A stretch of DNA of 64,000 nucleotides from Psoroptes ovis (GCA_002943765.1 PQWQ01000043.1:61861-125860); one strand, 5' to 3'. Shown: positions 12,826-25,784, counted from the first letter of the stretch. Notes: a model not told the origin generated them from the letters alone. Made by a program: numbers and translations.

Positions 12826-13704
12826 ATTATATCAATATTGAAACCAATTGCAATCGATTTTATAGAATTCGAATCATTTGATTATTGCTAATAGTGCTAC
12901 AAGTGCCTTGTCGTTTAATGGATGCAAAAATATATTGCTTACAATTGACAAAATTTGATAAACGACTTGAACTATAATCTAACAAAATTTTTATTTGAAA
13001 TATTTATTTGATAATTATATTTCAATCGAAAACAAAACTGAAAGAATAATTTATCCGATGGTTATCACATTTTAAAATATTTTTTTTTTTTTTTGCTTGT
13101 TTCTATGTTATTATATTGAATATTGGAAAAAAAAATTTTAAAAATTAAACAAATATTATATTTTGTGGTGTTTCTCTAGTCTTTTTTGAAAATCTATTGC
13201 AATTAATTGATAGTGGTAATTTGGCTATTTTTTGAAATCAAAATGATAATCAATGATTATTGAGACTATAGTTTTATCTAAAAATAAAAAACAAACAATT
13301 ATTTTATCATTTAAAAAATGTGTACATTTTTTTAAATTTTATTTTAATAAATCGCTCAATAATTGGTCAGTTGGTTTGTCAATGGTGTTTCCATATGTGT
13401 TTTTGAAAATACTAAATTACAAAATATGATTCAAAATAAAATCGAATTATTTTACAAAAATTGAAAGAAAATAAAATACAGTGACGACGATTTGCTCGTG
13501 TTCTGTTTGAATGTTTAAGAAGATCAAAATTTGAAATGAACATGAATTATTCGATGAATGAATAATTATTCAATGAATTGAATGGATGGCTGAATGAATG
13601 AAAAGACTAGTGGTACGATAATGATAATGATGATGATGAGTTCGAATTGAATTGAAATACAGTTATATTGATACAGGTTAAACAATTATCATCATCATCA
13701 TCAG
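12826..13704. other. Convergent 3' region between BAR-RhoGAP and Milton
   Basis: The two genes end towards each other here. AT-rich with poly-T at 13080-13095 and several AATAAA-like words (for example near 13347-13352 and 13473-13478), fitting 3' UTRs and polyadenylation signals for both strands. A TGA/ATG trinucleotide run sits at 13618-13640. No gene recognised. Confidence 0.5.
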
Positions 13705-16700
13705 CTATATTAAACCTCCTTTACGAAGATTTTTAAACACAGATAAATTTTCATAATTTTTTTGATTTGCATTCATCATCGATTGTTGTTGTTGGCCATG
13801 TGACATTCTTAATTTTGACATAATTGTTGTTTTTGATGAATTTTGATGATTCGATAGCTGAAATTTTGTTATTATTCGACCATTGTAAGCATTTGCTTGT
13901 AATGATTGTTTTCTATTTGAATTTGTTGATGATTCTAATGCAAACATTTTGATCAATTCATTTAGACCAGTCATGTTGTTTGTTGTTTTATCACCAATAT
14001 CATTATTGCTTGTTGATTTATCATTTATTGAAAGTTGATCACTGCTATTATCGCTGGTTGTTTCCACATCACTTATTGGTCTTTTGTCCTATTCGAAATG
14101 AATACAAATGATATTGGGGTTGAATGATCGTCTGAATTAAACGATAATTTTGAAAATAACTTACCATAATTTTTTTAGACGAATGAATGATGGGTGAATT
14201 TGAAAACAATAACTTTGTCTGTCCACGATCGATTGTTGATAAATGATCAACTTTCATTATATTTTTTACTTGTTCAATCAATGATATTCTTCTATCCAAT
14301 TGATTCAATGAATTTTGTGCTAATGAATTCGAATTGTTATTTTTATAAGAATCGCTGGTGCTGGTTATATTGTCAGAGATAGAAAAGGCACTATTATCAT
14401 TATCATCATTAGTACTATTGCTATTATGAATCACTGATTGTTGTTCAGAATAATCTTTATCAAATGTGTACAATTCATTTCGAGCAATTGATGGTCGAAC
14501 ATCACTAAATGTTGTTGTCACTTCGGTCATTGAATCTTTTGTATGTGATATTGATGTAGTCGTAAATGTAAACACTGAATTTGTGGTGACAAAATTATTC
14601 GAATATGAGGCTGATATTTTCACTTTATCATCATTAGTACTATTTACATTTTCATTCATTTCACTAGTATCACAATCAATTGTTGTATTTGATGCATTTT
14701 TCAATGAATTATTTGCAATTTGTTTCGTTGGAGATGAATTAGATGTATTTGAAGATGATGATGATGATGATGATGAAGTAATTACACATTTTCTATTGAT
14801 TTCAGCTGTTGCTTGAAGATTTGCTTTGATTCGTGACACATAACGATCTTGATGATTACCAAAGAGATCATTTAGATTTGGATTAGCTAAACGACGCCAA
14901 TGATTAAGAATTTGTGATCCTTCTAATGGTTTCATATAACGAAGTTTATCAGTCAGAAATAAATTACGATGATAATGATGAGTATGCAGGTGATGATTGG
15001 TCGATTTAGCTAATTTTGTTTTTGATGGATCAGATTTGGATGATAATGATGATGATGAATTTGTTGTGATAGATAATTGCTTTGATGTTATCAACAAATT
15101 ATCATCATTTTTATCAGTAATTTCTGGTACTGATAATAATGATGATTGTTGCTGTTGAACACTATTTGTATTGGCGGTTGTTGTGACAGCAGTGACTGAA
15201 CATGTCATTGCAATCATTGATGAACACGGTGAACTAGAATAAAGGGAATCATTGGATAATAATGAATCTGGAGTGAAACAATTGCCCGAACAAGAATGAT
15301 TAGGATCATGATGATGATGACAATGATGATGATGATGATGATGTGAATGATTGAGTAGTTCACCTTTTGAGGTATTTTCATCATATGGATAAGAATGCTC
15401 CAATTCATATGCTAACGAATCGACATATGAGAAAATCATTGGATTCGATAATAATTGTTGATCACGTAATTGTCGACATTCTTGTTGTTTCTCGTGGAAA
15501 GCTTGCAACAAATTTTGATGTTTTTCTTTCATATCAATCAATTCAACGGTTAATTCAGTTTGACATTCAAGTGAACGATTAAATGCAATGACTAGATCAT
15601 CTTTTTCATTGGTCAATTGACGTATTTGTTTTTCCAGCTGTTGTACCTGTTTTCTAATCGATTGTAAATCTTTCAATAGTTTGGCATTTTCTTCATTCTT
15701 TTTCGTAATATCTTCCTGTAATGCTATAATTTGTTTATTGGTTTGACCTTTGTATTTTGTATTTATTGGATAAAAAATCAAAATGAAATTTTTCTTTGAT
15801 GAAAATACGATCGAACTGAACAAAGAAAACTTACTTAAACGACGGGCACATTCATTGATCAATTGCAGCTCCTTTTTTTCTTCATCTTCAAGATTTGAAA
15901 CTTTAGTTTCTTTTTCAATTTTCAAACGATTATTTTCCTCTTCCAATGTATGTACACGACATCTGAATTCATCCAATAATTGTTGAACATCTTTTTGTGT
16001 TAATGAATGATGGCTACATAGCGATGGATAAGTTTCATCATTATCAGATTCATTTAAATTCGAATCATTCGAATTATTATTATTATCATCATCTTCTTCT
16101 TCATCTTTGGCAATATAATAACGTAATAATTCATTTTTTAATGTTATTTTATGTTCAAGTTCATTTATCTGTCAAAAAATTGATTAATTTAAAATCAATT
16201 TAAATTCAATTTCTTCAAAAAAATATAAAAACCTTATCATTTGCATTCGTTAACTCTTGTTCCAATTCGTTAATTCTTTTCTTTTGATCTTCATTATTAT
16301 CCAACAGTGTTTGGCCAATTTTGGCTGCCAATTCAACATCACGTTCTCTCTGTATTGATCAAAAATAGAAAAATATTAATAACTTTTCAATTAATTTGTT
16401 TAGACATGAGAAAAATTCAATGTCGAATTCATGACAATAAAATGATTGGTGTTCAAAAGAAAAAATATTTTAAAAACAACAACAACAGCACACATACCTC
16501 TTCCAATAATTTTGTAAGAGCATCAACATCATTGAAAACTTTTGTCATTTGTGTTAAACGTGTTCCTGTTTGTAGAAATAATTCAAATATTTTACGTAAA
16601 ATGGCCGGTTTTAATATTAAATTATTATCATTTAATGATTGCTTTAAATCGATTAATGGTGTTTCAATTATCGTAGACCAATCATTATTATCGTTGTTTT

Positions 16701-19700
16701 TGTTGTTGTTATTGTTGTTGTAGCCTGAAAAATAAATTCAATAATCATTTTTCATTGTTATTATTGTTATTATCAACAACAATATTTATTTAATACATAT
16801 GCACAAGGCTTCAAAAAATAAAAATAAACATCAAAAATTTGTAAATTACAAAATAAGTAAAATAAAATCATGGAAAATTTGTTTCAAAAAAACTAAATAA
16901 CTTGGAGAGAAAAGCAACAAAATCAAGCAGAAACAAATCACAAATCACACAAATCAAATCAAATCTAAAAGAGTCATACGACGACGAATAGAAAAATATT
17001 TTGAAAATTTTTTTTTCACCAACAAATTTACTACGGTGATGATGTAACAATGATAATTGTATCAATGATATTTTTTCAAATAGAAAATAAATAAAAAAAA
17101 TTGTCTGATTACTGTATGTTTGAAAATATTAGATTGTCCGAAAAGTTCTTGCTGATTTTCTAATCATTTTCTATGAAATAATCGGCAAAAACTTTGTGGA
17201 CAACTTAATATAAAGGAGAAAAAATAATAATAATCAATGGAAAATGATCACTGAACGACAAAGAATTTTGTCTTCAAAAACATTTAAAGCTTTAAAGCTT
17301 TTCAAAGCTTCAAAGATTCGAAAAACCTGAAATGAAATTATTTTGATAAAAATTTGGTTAAATCACTGATAATTTTCATAAAAAATTATTAGTGTTATAG
17401 TTATATTATTAGTATTATAATTCATCGATTACACTGTACTGAATACTGAATGGTAAATTGGTAAACATACCGATGAAAATCATCATGCCATCAAATGATC
17501 AACAAAAATGATCAACGACAAAAAAAAAGTAATGAGAAATCATAGAATCATATTACATTGTCCGGAAAGTTTTGGCCGATTATATAGTCGGGGAATTATG
17601 AGAAAATTGGCAAAAACTTGTCGGACAACCTAATAGATAGATTTAAAGAGGAATTAATTGGCATTAAATTGTATTCAGCACACACACACATAGAGAGGCA
17701 CATTTGCACTCAGGAAAAAACATTGAAAAAATTAATTGAATTTTTCAATGTGAAGAAATAATAAAATAAAATTATTAATTGACTGATTGAAATAAATGAC
17801 TAATTTCAGTTGATTTTCAATTATTAAAGGTAAGGTTTTTTTACCACTAAAACAGTTGTTCATATTTATATTGCTGATTGAATTTTTATAATTGAAATTT
17901 TTGAAAATTATAAAAGACCTCATAATGATTAATAATGTTGAAAATCACAAGATTAAATCACAATTTCTAATAATTTCAAATCTATCTTTCATGTGTTCAA
18001 TGAAATTATGTTTTTTTTCTAATTTTGAATGCTGACATCATCTTGATCGTCATAATCATTGATTATTATTATTAGGTTGTCCCATAAGTTCTTGTCGTTT
18101 TTCCAATGATTTTCTGCGATAAAAACGACAAGAACTTATTGGACAACCTAATAATAATCAATGATTATTACAGTCATCAAAACTTGTAGATTCTAGCAAG
18201 AAATCTTCAGACACATGCACATATAAACACGTAATTTTGTACGTGTTTTATCATTGACAATTTTGTTTATTGACCTCTTTTCAAAATGAAACTGACGATA
18301 AAATCTAAACTAACATGTGAATTCGATTTGACAGGTAATATTTTCTTAATTATTTTAAGAGATTAATCAATTTCTCAAATAAAAATGACCAGAAATAACT
18401 GAATAATTGAATCAAAATAAATCAAATATATTTACCTTTCAATTCCACTGTAAATGGATCAAAACGTAATTTATATTTCGGTATGATTGTTTCATCATTA
18501 TCATTATTGTTGTAAATGATTTCATCCGAATAATTGTTGTTGTTGTGGTTGTTGTTCAGTGTTGAATTGTTTAATGATTCTAAATGATGGTTTTATTTTA
18601 TTCATTTTTATTTTCAATTTGTTCGATTGGGAAAATAATAATAAATATTGAATAAATCAATTAGTATTACATCATATAAAACTTTTCAAAAATAATTTCA
18701 ATTTATTTTAATCAATCAGTGAAAATTGATTATTAAAACCTTGATAATCAATCAAATTAAACAGGATTCATGCTTAAAATGTAAATTGAATTGGATTCAA
18801 AAGTTTTTGGAAAAAAAAAACAAAGAAAAAAGATTCATTTGAAATGAAATAGATTTGATTGAATTCGAATTGAATCGTGAAATGAATATAAACATAAATA
18901 TTCATAAGGAAATTTCGGGCACGAAACAATGATAAACAACAATTGATAATCTTTGATAACAATTGTGAAAAGATATGAAAAATAAAAATAAAAAGAAGAA
19001 CAACGAAACATGATTGAAATTATCAATAAAACAGTAATAAAGAGTTGAAGATAAGATTTGAAATAAATGAAAATGAAATATAATAAAAATTTAAAATTAA
19101 ATAAACAATGGCCAAAAACAGAAATACAGTCTTGTTATTTATTAAAAATCATAAGACACTTGTCATTTTGGCTTTTGCAAAGTTGGACCATAATAAAACA
19201 AAAATATTTTGAATAATAAATGGTCTTGCTTCTGCATGATAAATATCATTATTATTATGATTATTATTATCAACAATTATCATTATCATTATTTCATCAA
19301 GACACACAATGTTTGTTTGTTTTGGTGCAAAATGGTCATTTTAAGTTTAAGAAAAAAATTTAGAGTATAAAGAAAATAATTTGAAAAACACATTCCAAAC
19401 ATATAAATACCGGTCAAAGATAAATGTTGTTGTTGTTGTTGATTTAATTTGACAAATTTAGATCCAAAAATGTTGATTTCATTTTGATTTTGGCAACAAT
19501 CACCATCACCACCATCATTATCATCATCAACAACACTATTATCATAATCAATGTTCAAATATTTTTGACTAGATTTTGAATTATTTTGTTTTATTTTGAA
19601 TAATGAATATAATTTTGATAAATCTTCATCATTATTAGTAGCAACATCATTATTAACATTAATATGATTGCTTAAGGCATTGAATAATTTAGTCGATACT

Positions 19701-20260
19701 GAATTAGTCGTCGATGATGATGATGATGTCAATGATTGTAATAATGATTTGATTACATCGTTCTTGTAATCATCGTCGACATTACCACAACAACCACCAT
19801 CATTATTATTATTATTATTGTCTACTATTTCAGCTGAATTATTTATTGATAATTTTTGCGAATTTTTAAATGTTGCTTTTGCTTTCGATGAATTATTATT
19901 TGATGTAATATTTAATGAATGAGTGATGAACCCTGTTTGATGTATTTTAAATTTTCTATCATTCAAATTATTATCAGTAGCATTATTATTGCTGTGAGAT
20001 CCGATTAATTTTTGGCAATTCGTTTCATCATTTGATGATAATGATGTTTGTGATGATAATTTTAAATTTAAACGTTGAAAATTTTCAATATTCAAATCAT
20101 GTTGGTCAATTTTTGTCGATGATGTTGTTGTTGATGACGGCGATAGTGATAAGGATGTTGTGGATGTTGTCAACAATGATTGATGATCACAATTATTATT
20201 TGAAGGTAAATTTTGTGGTTGTTGATGATGATGGCGGTGATTGCTCGGTGATAACTCCAG
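13705..20260 (-). CDS. milt: TRAK/Milton kinesin adaptor (5' end not found)
   Basis: Seven coding exons, in order: 20260-19411, 18579-18436, 16724-16498, 16349-16233, 16168-15835, 15747-14165, 14088-13705. Phases agree throughout (1212 aa, incomplete at the amino end). The match to TRAK1/2 is strong: PKYKLRF, NDNNDWSTIIETPLI, RLTQMTKVFNDVDALTKLLEE, RERDVELAAKIGQTLL, LKNELLRYYIAKDEEEDD, then the long coiled coil (LEEENNRLKIEKE...ECARRLS...QTELTVELIDM...YVDSLAYELE), and the KPLEGSQILNHWRRLANPNL motif. Known role: links mitochondria, through Miro, to kinesin-1 for axonal transport. The first listed exon is open from a likely acceptor at 20261-20262 but contains no Met, so a start exon lies further upstream. 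Three mariner-like MITEs sit in the 16725-18435 intron. Confidence 0.88.
17129..17208 (+). mobile_element. Mariner-like MITE copy 1 (palindromic type)
   Basis: 80 bp with terminal inverted repeats TTAGATTGTCCGAAAAG / CAACTTAA, flanked by TA on both sides. The inner arms GCTGATTTTC and AATCGGCAAAAACTT fold back into a near-complete hairpin. The ends resemble mariner termini (TTAGGTTG..., as in Hsmar1/MADE1). No coding capacity. It lies in a Milton intron. Confidence 0.82.
17553..17633 (+). mobile_element. Mariner-like MITE copy 2 (palindromic type)
   Basis: 81 bp, TTACATTGTCCGGAAAG at the left and TCGGACAACCTAA at the right, TA at both flanks. The core GGCCGATTATATAGTCGGGG is like copies at 22618 and 34310. 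Lies in a Milton intron, 344 bp from copy 1, in a non-overlapping position. Confidence 0.82.
18072..18151 (+). mobile_element. Mariner-like MITE copy 3 (CCCATAAG stem type)
   Basis: 80 bp, ends TTAGGTTGTCC / GGACAACCTAA, TA flanks. The arms run about 31 bp with one mismatch: the left goes on CATAAGTTCTTGTCGTTTTT and the right mirrors it, leaving a short loop. The stem sequence differs from copies 1 and 2 while the outer 11 bases agree. Lies in a Milton intron. Confidence 0.87.
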
Positions 20261-21576
20261 CTTTGTTTAATTTATTTATTTTATTTTTGTTTCAATGAAA
20301 TTATTTTAAATTGAAAATAATTGGAAAACAAAGGATAAAAATGTATTTTTCAATATTAAATTTAACAAAAGCCAAAGAAACAAATGGAACAAAAATAGCT
20401 GTCATTGAATAGGTGTCTATTTTTGATTCAAAAACACTGAATCAAATCTTTTCTTATTTGTTTTCTTTCTCTTATTATTTCAAGATTGTTGGCCAACTTA
20501 AAACTTTACAGCTGTTTTGTTTATTTAAACAATTATTCATATTTTTCAAAGGATGGAAAACACAATTGAATTTCATATATTTGATGGCTAGAATTTTAAA
20601 TGATGATGATTAATCGTATATCACTATGACAAAAAAAATTCATATATATTCAAATTGCATGGCAATCTTTTATATTTTTACTTAACAAATTATCGAATGA
20701 AATAATGCAAAAAAGCATTGAAAAATGATTGAAAATCATTATAAATACTGGAAAAAAATGGATGAATGAGATGGCTATGTATTGTTGAATGATGTTAGAA
20801 TGTGAAATGAAATTAATCAGAAACCCAACAAAGAATCATGCAGCTATGAATGATTGGATGAATTTTTGATTTTAGATGAATGTTTAGATGAGAAAATATG
20901 GAATCAGATTGAATAAAACTTAATCAGATCAAAAAATAATTGAAAAAATCGTGACATTTGATTTATCAAAAACACATGATGATGATGATGATGATAAACA
21001 AAACAAACAAGTCAGTAGAACAATGGTGTTTATGATTCTCCTACTCATTTATGTGGGGGGAAAGCAAATACAATTATTTCATTGTATCTGTGTGATGATC
21101 ATAATAAAATTTATTTTTAAAAATTAAAAATAAATTGGAATAAATTGTTATTGTTTCCTCTACGATTAAATTCTTCTTCAATACCATTCATTCATTGCTT
21201 AATTCTTTTTAAAATATCATCATCATCATTATCACCATTTGCAATTGTTTTGACTAAGAAGATTTTCTTTAAAAATTGATTTTTATCATCAAAACGCATC
21301 AAAACAAAACAAATAATATTAAAAATGATTTAAAATAGAAATTTTGTAATCATCTCATCAGTCCTTTTAAAAAAGATTTCAAGGTTTGTTTTTTTGTTTA
21401 CACTATTTCCATAGTGAATTTCACTGCTGCCACCTGTTGGATTTTTTTTGAAAAATTCGAATTCGAAAAATACAAATGCAAAAGATGGCGCTGCTGTCTC
21501 ATGATTTTCAAAAAAATTTGAATTTTGAAAATTTCAACCATTTATTTCAACTGATTATTTTGAATATTTTCTCGTG
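20261..21576. other. Intergenic or intronic AT-rich stretch upstream of the first Milton exon seen
   Basis: No gene supported. It contains a GAT-repeat run (20978-20995) and, at 21480-21499, AAAGATGGCGCTGCTGTCTC, which carries the AAGATGGCG word of YY1/Pho sites. If the missing Milton start exon is further upstream, this is intron; the neighbouring 21577-22221 gene would then be nested on the same strand. Confidence 0.4.
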
Positions 21577-22221
21577 TTAAATCAGTGGTATTTTACCATT
21601 TCCCATATTCTGTAACAATTTCGAACGATATGAATTGAATTCATTTTGAAATTTATCAAAACTTTTTTTTCTAATCTTAAATATTTGACTTGGATCACTT
21701 GGCGCCATTAATTCAAATTGATCAATTTTATTTTCAGGCAGCAATAACGGTGGACGATGAATAATACGATGATGATTTGATTTTTCTGTCAGAGGTGATG
21801 GTGTTATTGAAGAAGATTTAAATGTTTTCAATTGTTTCATGTTTTCATCATTATTATCATTATGACTATGAGTTGAATAGATTGATTTGACATGTGCATG
21901 TTCTGGCTGCTGTTGCTGCTTCTGCTTTGAACGTTGAATAGGTTTAATATCAATATAAATTGATAGCACACAACAAATGGCAATTATTAATGATAATGTT
22001 GCTATTGTCAACATCATAATGACCATAACCGATTCAGGTGATGGTGTTGATGATTCTAATAATACATTGTTCCTATTGGTTATTACATCAATTGATGATT
22101 GTTTAAATTGACTATAATTATCAATATTATCATTCAAATCATTATCATTATCAATCGACAGATAATAATTGGTTGTATTATCATTGAAATACCATGAATT
22201 TGTTGTTAAATTCATTGTCAT
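21577..22221 (-). CDS. Unrecognised single-pass membrane protein
   Basis: A single-exon frame of 214 aa from the ATG at 22221. The amino half (~1-60) is Asn/Asp/Tyr-rich with possible N-glycosylation sites (NLT, NDT, NTT). A strong hydrophobic segment follows at about 64-92 (VMVIMMLTIATLSLIIAICC...). The remainder is polar and basic, with a Gln run, RPPLLLPE, and a conserved-looking end SFDKFQNEFNSYRSKLLQNM. No signal peptide precedes the Asn-rich part, so a type III arrangement (outside-in) is likely. No domain is recognised. Support for it being real is the length of the frame, the clean TM segment and codon use like its neighbours. It may be nested in a Milton intron on the same strand, or an independent gene downstream of an unseen start exon. 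Confidence 0.55.
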   Translation of the reverse strand: MTMNLTTNSWYFNDNTTNYYLSIDNDNDLNDNIDNYSQFKQSSIDVITNRNNVLLESSTPSPESVMVIMMLTIATLSLIIAICCVLSIYIDIKPIQRSKQKQQQQPEHAHVKSIYSTHSHNDNNDENMKQLKTFKSSSITPSPLTEKSNHHRIIHRPPLLLPENKIDQFELMAPSDPSQIFKIRKKSFDKFQNEFNSYRSKLLQNMGNGKIPLI

Positions 22222-22617
22222 TTAACAAGCCGTAAATATTCGAAACAAGTGCAAAATATATATCCCAAAGAGAGAAAACAATTCCTTTATTTTAAATCGA
22301 CCCGTAATTCAGTACCTTATATTAAAGGGCCAAGTATTTTTGATTCGATCGATAGAACGAATCGATAATTCCTTTCTCGTTAATTCAAATCAAATTAAAC
22401 ATTTAGTTTTCTACCATTTAATCGAATTAAAATGATTTTACTTCAAGTCTCTTCCATTGCCAGAAATGAACAATCATTGAAAATCCTTAAGAAACCTGGG
22501 AACCCTAGAATTTGATTTCGATTCATACATGAAACTCTGAATCAAATCGAAATGAAAATGAAATGAAATAATTGATTTTTCATGTCTTTATTCCAAATAA
22601 GAATATGAATTCAAATA

Positions 22618-22698
22618 TTAGGTTGTCCGAAAAGTTTTTGCCGATTATATCTGTGGGGAATGATGAGAAAATCGGCAAAAACTTATCGGACAATCTAA
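22618..22698 (+). mobile_element. Mariner-like MITE copy 4 (palindromic type)
   Basis: 81 bp, TTAGGTTGTCCGAAAAG to TCGGACAATCTAA, with TA on both flanks. Arms TTTTTGCCGATT and AATCGGCAAAAACTT pair. One of the best-preserved copies, in intergenic DNA. Confidence 0.87.
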
Positions 22699-24615
22699 TA
22701 GAAAGTGATGGTCGTCCCTTGAATACTTTGCGTGATTATTGTCGGTGCTTATATGTTGCTCGTCGTCGTCGCTGTCGCTGCTGATTATATTGAATATCAA
22801 TAATTATTGAATATGGTGAAAAAGATAGTCGAAAAACAACAATAAATTATTCCGACAATTCAAAAGAAATGAAAGATAACCGACTTTCGAATTTCTTTCA
22901 TTCAAATTTGATCGAATGAGGAATGTTCGATTCATTTCCTTAATAATCAAGTAGAATAGACCCAAGAAAACCAAGCGAAATAAGGCTTGCAAGAACCAAG
23001 CAAAAATTTCAAATCAAGAAAAACTAAAAACCAGATACCGTTTCGGAAATATACTTGTGAATCGATTAAATCGATTCTTTGAACAAAAAAAAGACAAGTC
23101 GTCAATTTACCGAAAATGATTAGTCTTAAATGTACAAAATGCACAAGAAAATGAATGAATGATTCGAAAATTCGGAAATTCTAAATGATTATTCTAATTA
23201 TAAATGCTCATTTATATTTATTATTATAAGAAATATTGAAAATTTAAATATGTTTATTCATCAATTTCATTTAGTTTGTTCGTTGACAATCATAAATGAT
23301 ATGATATGACAAAATATCGAAAAAACCACGACCACGACGACAACAAAGATTGATTGAATTGAATTTTTCTAGTTTTCTTTAAGTTTCAGGTCTTTATTTT
23401 ACTCAAATATTGTCATCATTATCATTATTATTATTAATAAATGATAATCATCATCATTATTATTATTATTGTCTGTGTATGATGATGATGATGATGATCA
23501 ATCAATGAATTAATCAATCAATCATTTATTCATGTTTTTTTCCCTGCATTTTTTTTGATTGATTTTTATTGATTAATCATCATCATCATCATCATCAGAG
23601 ATAAACAATGAATGCATGCATTCAAATGTAAAGATATTAAATCATAGAAGCAACTATTCCATTGAAAAATACATGTTGGAATATTCTAAGGGTAAATGAA
23701 TGAATGAATGAAAAATTAATTCCAGAAAAACTAAAAACAAAACAAATAAGGTCGCTAAAAATAGATCCGCACCCTTAGAAATTTTTTTTTTCAAATAAAT
23801 GATTTTTTCGACATAAATTTTACCTTATTCCATGTTTCACATTGTTATCATTCAATTCAGCTTGAAAACTCTGTTTATTCATCCAAATCCATATACCATA
23901 TGCCATGTACCATATATTTCAATGCATACAACAAAAAGCAAACGAAGAATGTGGTACCTGTGATGGAACCACCTTTAAAATTTACGTGAAAAACCCTTAT
24001 AAAAATCAAAGAATTTTAATCAGAGAAAAAAACAAAAGCTGAATTTCAATTTCCATTTGAAATGGATTTGAATTTTGTTTCTTATTTATTCATCCATGCA
24101 TAGCCGAAACATCGAGAAACACATGAAACAGATTCAAACACTGAAACATGTTTTTCAGGGTATTAAACATGGTTTCTGTAGCCTATGGCAGTGTTTGTTT
24201 TTAACTGTGTATTCCTTTTGAATCCTTGCGACAAAAGTCGAGTAAAAAACAAACAAACAATTTTTGCCAAAATTCTGGAGCAATTTACAAGTAAATAACC
24301 AGTAAATAAACAGATAAACATCAATCTACAAAATCACTGGTTGTGTTGTCGTAAATTTTTTTCGGTGCATTTTCTTGTTGTTTTTGGCCAGTTTTTCTTC
24401 GGTCTCCGAATGCCTTGTGTTCTTGTTCCAAATGTTGTTTAGAATCGATGTTCATTCATTCATTAATTCGAACAACACCCCCAGAAAAACTGTGGACCTG
24501 AAATTTATGCAAATTAAATTGACCAATATTTGAAAACACATTCGTTAATTCAAATTAACAAATGAATGAAAATTCGAACTCATTTCAGACTTGAATCATG
24601 TAAATATGGATGAAT

Positions 24616-24657
24616 TGTGTGTGTGTGTGTTCGTAACATGTCACACACACACACACA
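24616..24657. repeat. Perfect TG/CA hairpin microsatellite
   Basis: Fifteen bases of alternating T/G (24616-24630) are followed by a 12-base spacer and fifteen bases of alternating A/C (24643-24657) that are exact reverse complements. The tract could form a cruciform or, given the purine/pyrimidine alternation, Z-DNA. Confidence 0.85.
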
Positions 24658-24800
24658 TACTCATCAGACCTAATAAACGTCCCTTGAATTTTTAAATTTA
24701 TTATCATTGTTATTAACCACCAAAAACATTGTTGTTGTTGTTGTTCGATTATTATTATTATGATTAGTTTGATTTAGGTTTTAGGGAAAAATTCAATGTA

Positions 24801-24884
24801 TTAGGTTGTTGTACGAAAAGTTTTGGCCGATTTTCATGTGCAACTTTATTCGATTAAGCTGAATGAACTTTTCGGACAACCTAA
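24801..24884 (+). mobile_element. Mariner-like MITE copy 5 (asymmetric type)
   Basis: 84 bp, TTAGGTTGTTGTACGAAAAG at the left and CTTTTCGGACAACCTAA at the right. TA flanks the left; the right flank is altered. The core GGCCGATTTTCATGTGCAAC...GAATGAAC does not pair with itself, unlike the palindromic type, and is shared with copies 29373 and 35806. Confidence 0.82.
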
Positions 24885-25554
24885 ATACAAGATTCAATAC
24901 GTATATTAAGGTCTATACGTTTTTTTCCGAAATAAATAAATGAATGAATGAATGAACGACTTATGAATGACATTTATTCATTTATTAATTTTGTTTTTTA
25001 AAAAAATTGTTATTATCATCGATAATATCACCAGTTGTTGTTGTTATTGGTGGTATATTTTGGTATTTTTTGGTTGTTTATCTTGGTATTTGTTTATCTT
25101 TGGTGATAATAATTCAATTCTCTCGGTGCTAGAGATAATAATAATTCAAATATGTCAGAATTTTTTTCCGAAACACACCCAAATAAACTTTGACATTATT
25201 TCTTTGACTATTCCATTGTTTATTATCATTTATTTATTGTTGTTGTCATTGCTTTACTTGTCATCATTGGTTTATCATTGATTTTGTTCATATTCAAAAA
25301 TTTTGACATTTCAAATTCAATTTTTTTTTAAAGGTGAAATATGGGTGATGATTATTATCGATCATTCAGTCGTTAATAACTTAGGTCTATTGTTTTTTTC
25401 TAGGTTTTTTTGCCTAAAATTTTTTTTCAATGCAAATCTAGGGTATAGGCCCATGTGAAACATACATGAAATGTATTCAAGTATGTGTTTTCACCCAAGA
25501 ATTTTCTGTGTATCTCACACAGAATCAATTTGTTTATTTATTTTTATTTATTTC

Positions 25555-25635
25555 TTAGGTTGTCCCATAAGTTCTTACTGGTTTTTGAATAGAAAAAAAA
25601 ATTAAAAAACGGCAAGAACTTATGGGACAAACTAA
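25555..25635 (+). mobile_element. Mariner-like MITE copy 6 (CCCATAAG stem type)
   Basis: 81 bp, TTAGGTTGTCCCATAAG at the left and CTTATGGGACAAACTAA at the right, followed by TA. The arm sequence is that of copy 3 (18072), here with an A-rich loop. Confidence 0.82.
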
Positions 25636-25784
25636 TATTTATTTTTTCTAAAAAGTTTATTTTTTAGGATTCAATTGAAAACTCTAGAAGAAAGAAAGAA
25701 ATTTCTTTGGAAAAACAAAAAAAAACCTAAAAATAACTAAAAATAAAAAAATAAATAAATAAAAATAAAGGTAAAAATAATTTA

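Noticed and set aside
14466..14816. 116-codon plus-strand frame opposite Milton
   Set aside because: Antisense to a conserved Milton exon, made of the complement of its Ser/Asn codons.
22572..22784. 70-codon plus-strand frame with an Arg-rich end
   Set aside because: Most of it lies inside MITE copy 4; the end is translation of a CGT/CGC run.
24967..25281. 104-codon plus-strand frame
   Set aside because: Almost only Ile, Leu, Phe, Tyr and Ser in a simple-repeat context, no domain, no splice partners; best seen as AT-rich chance frame.
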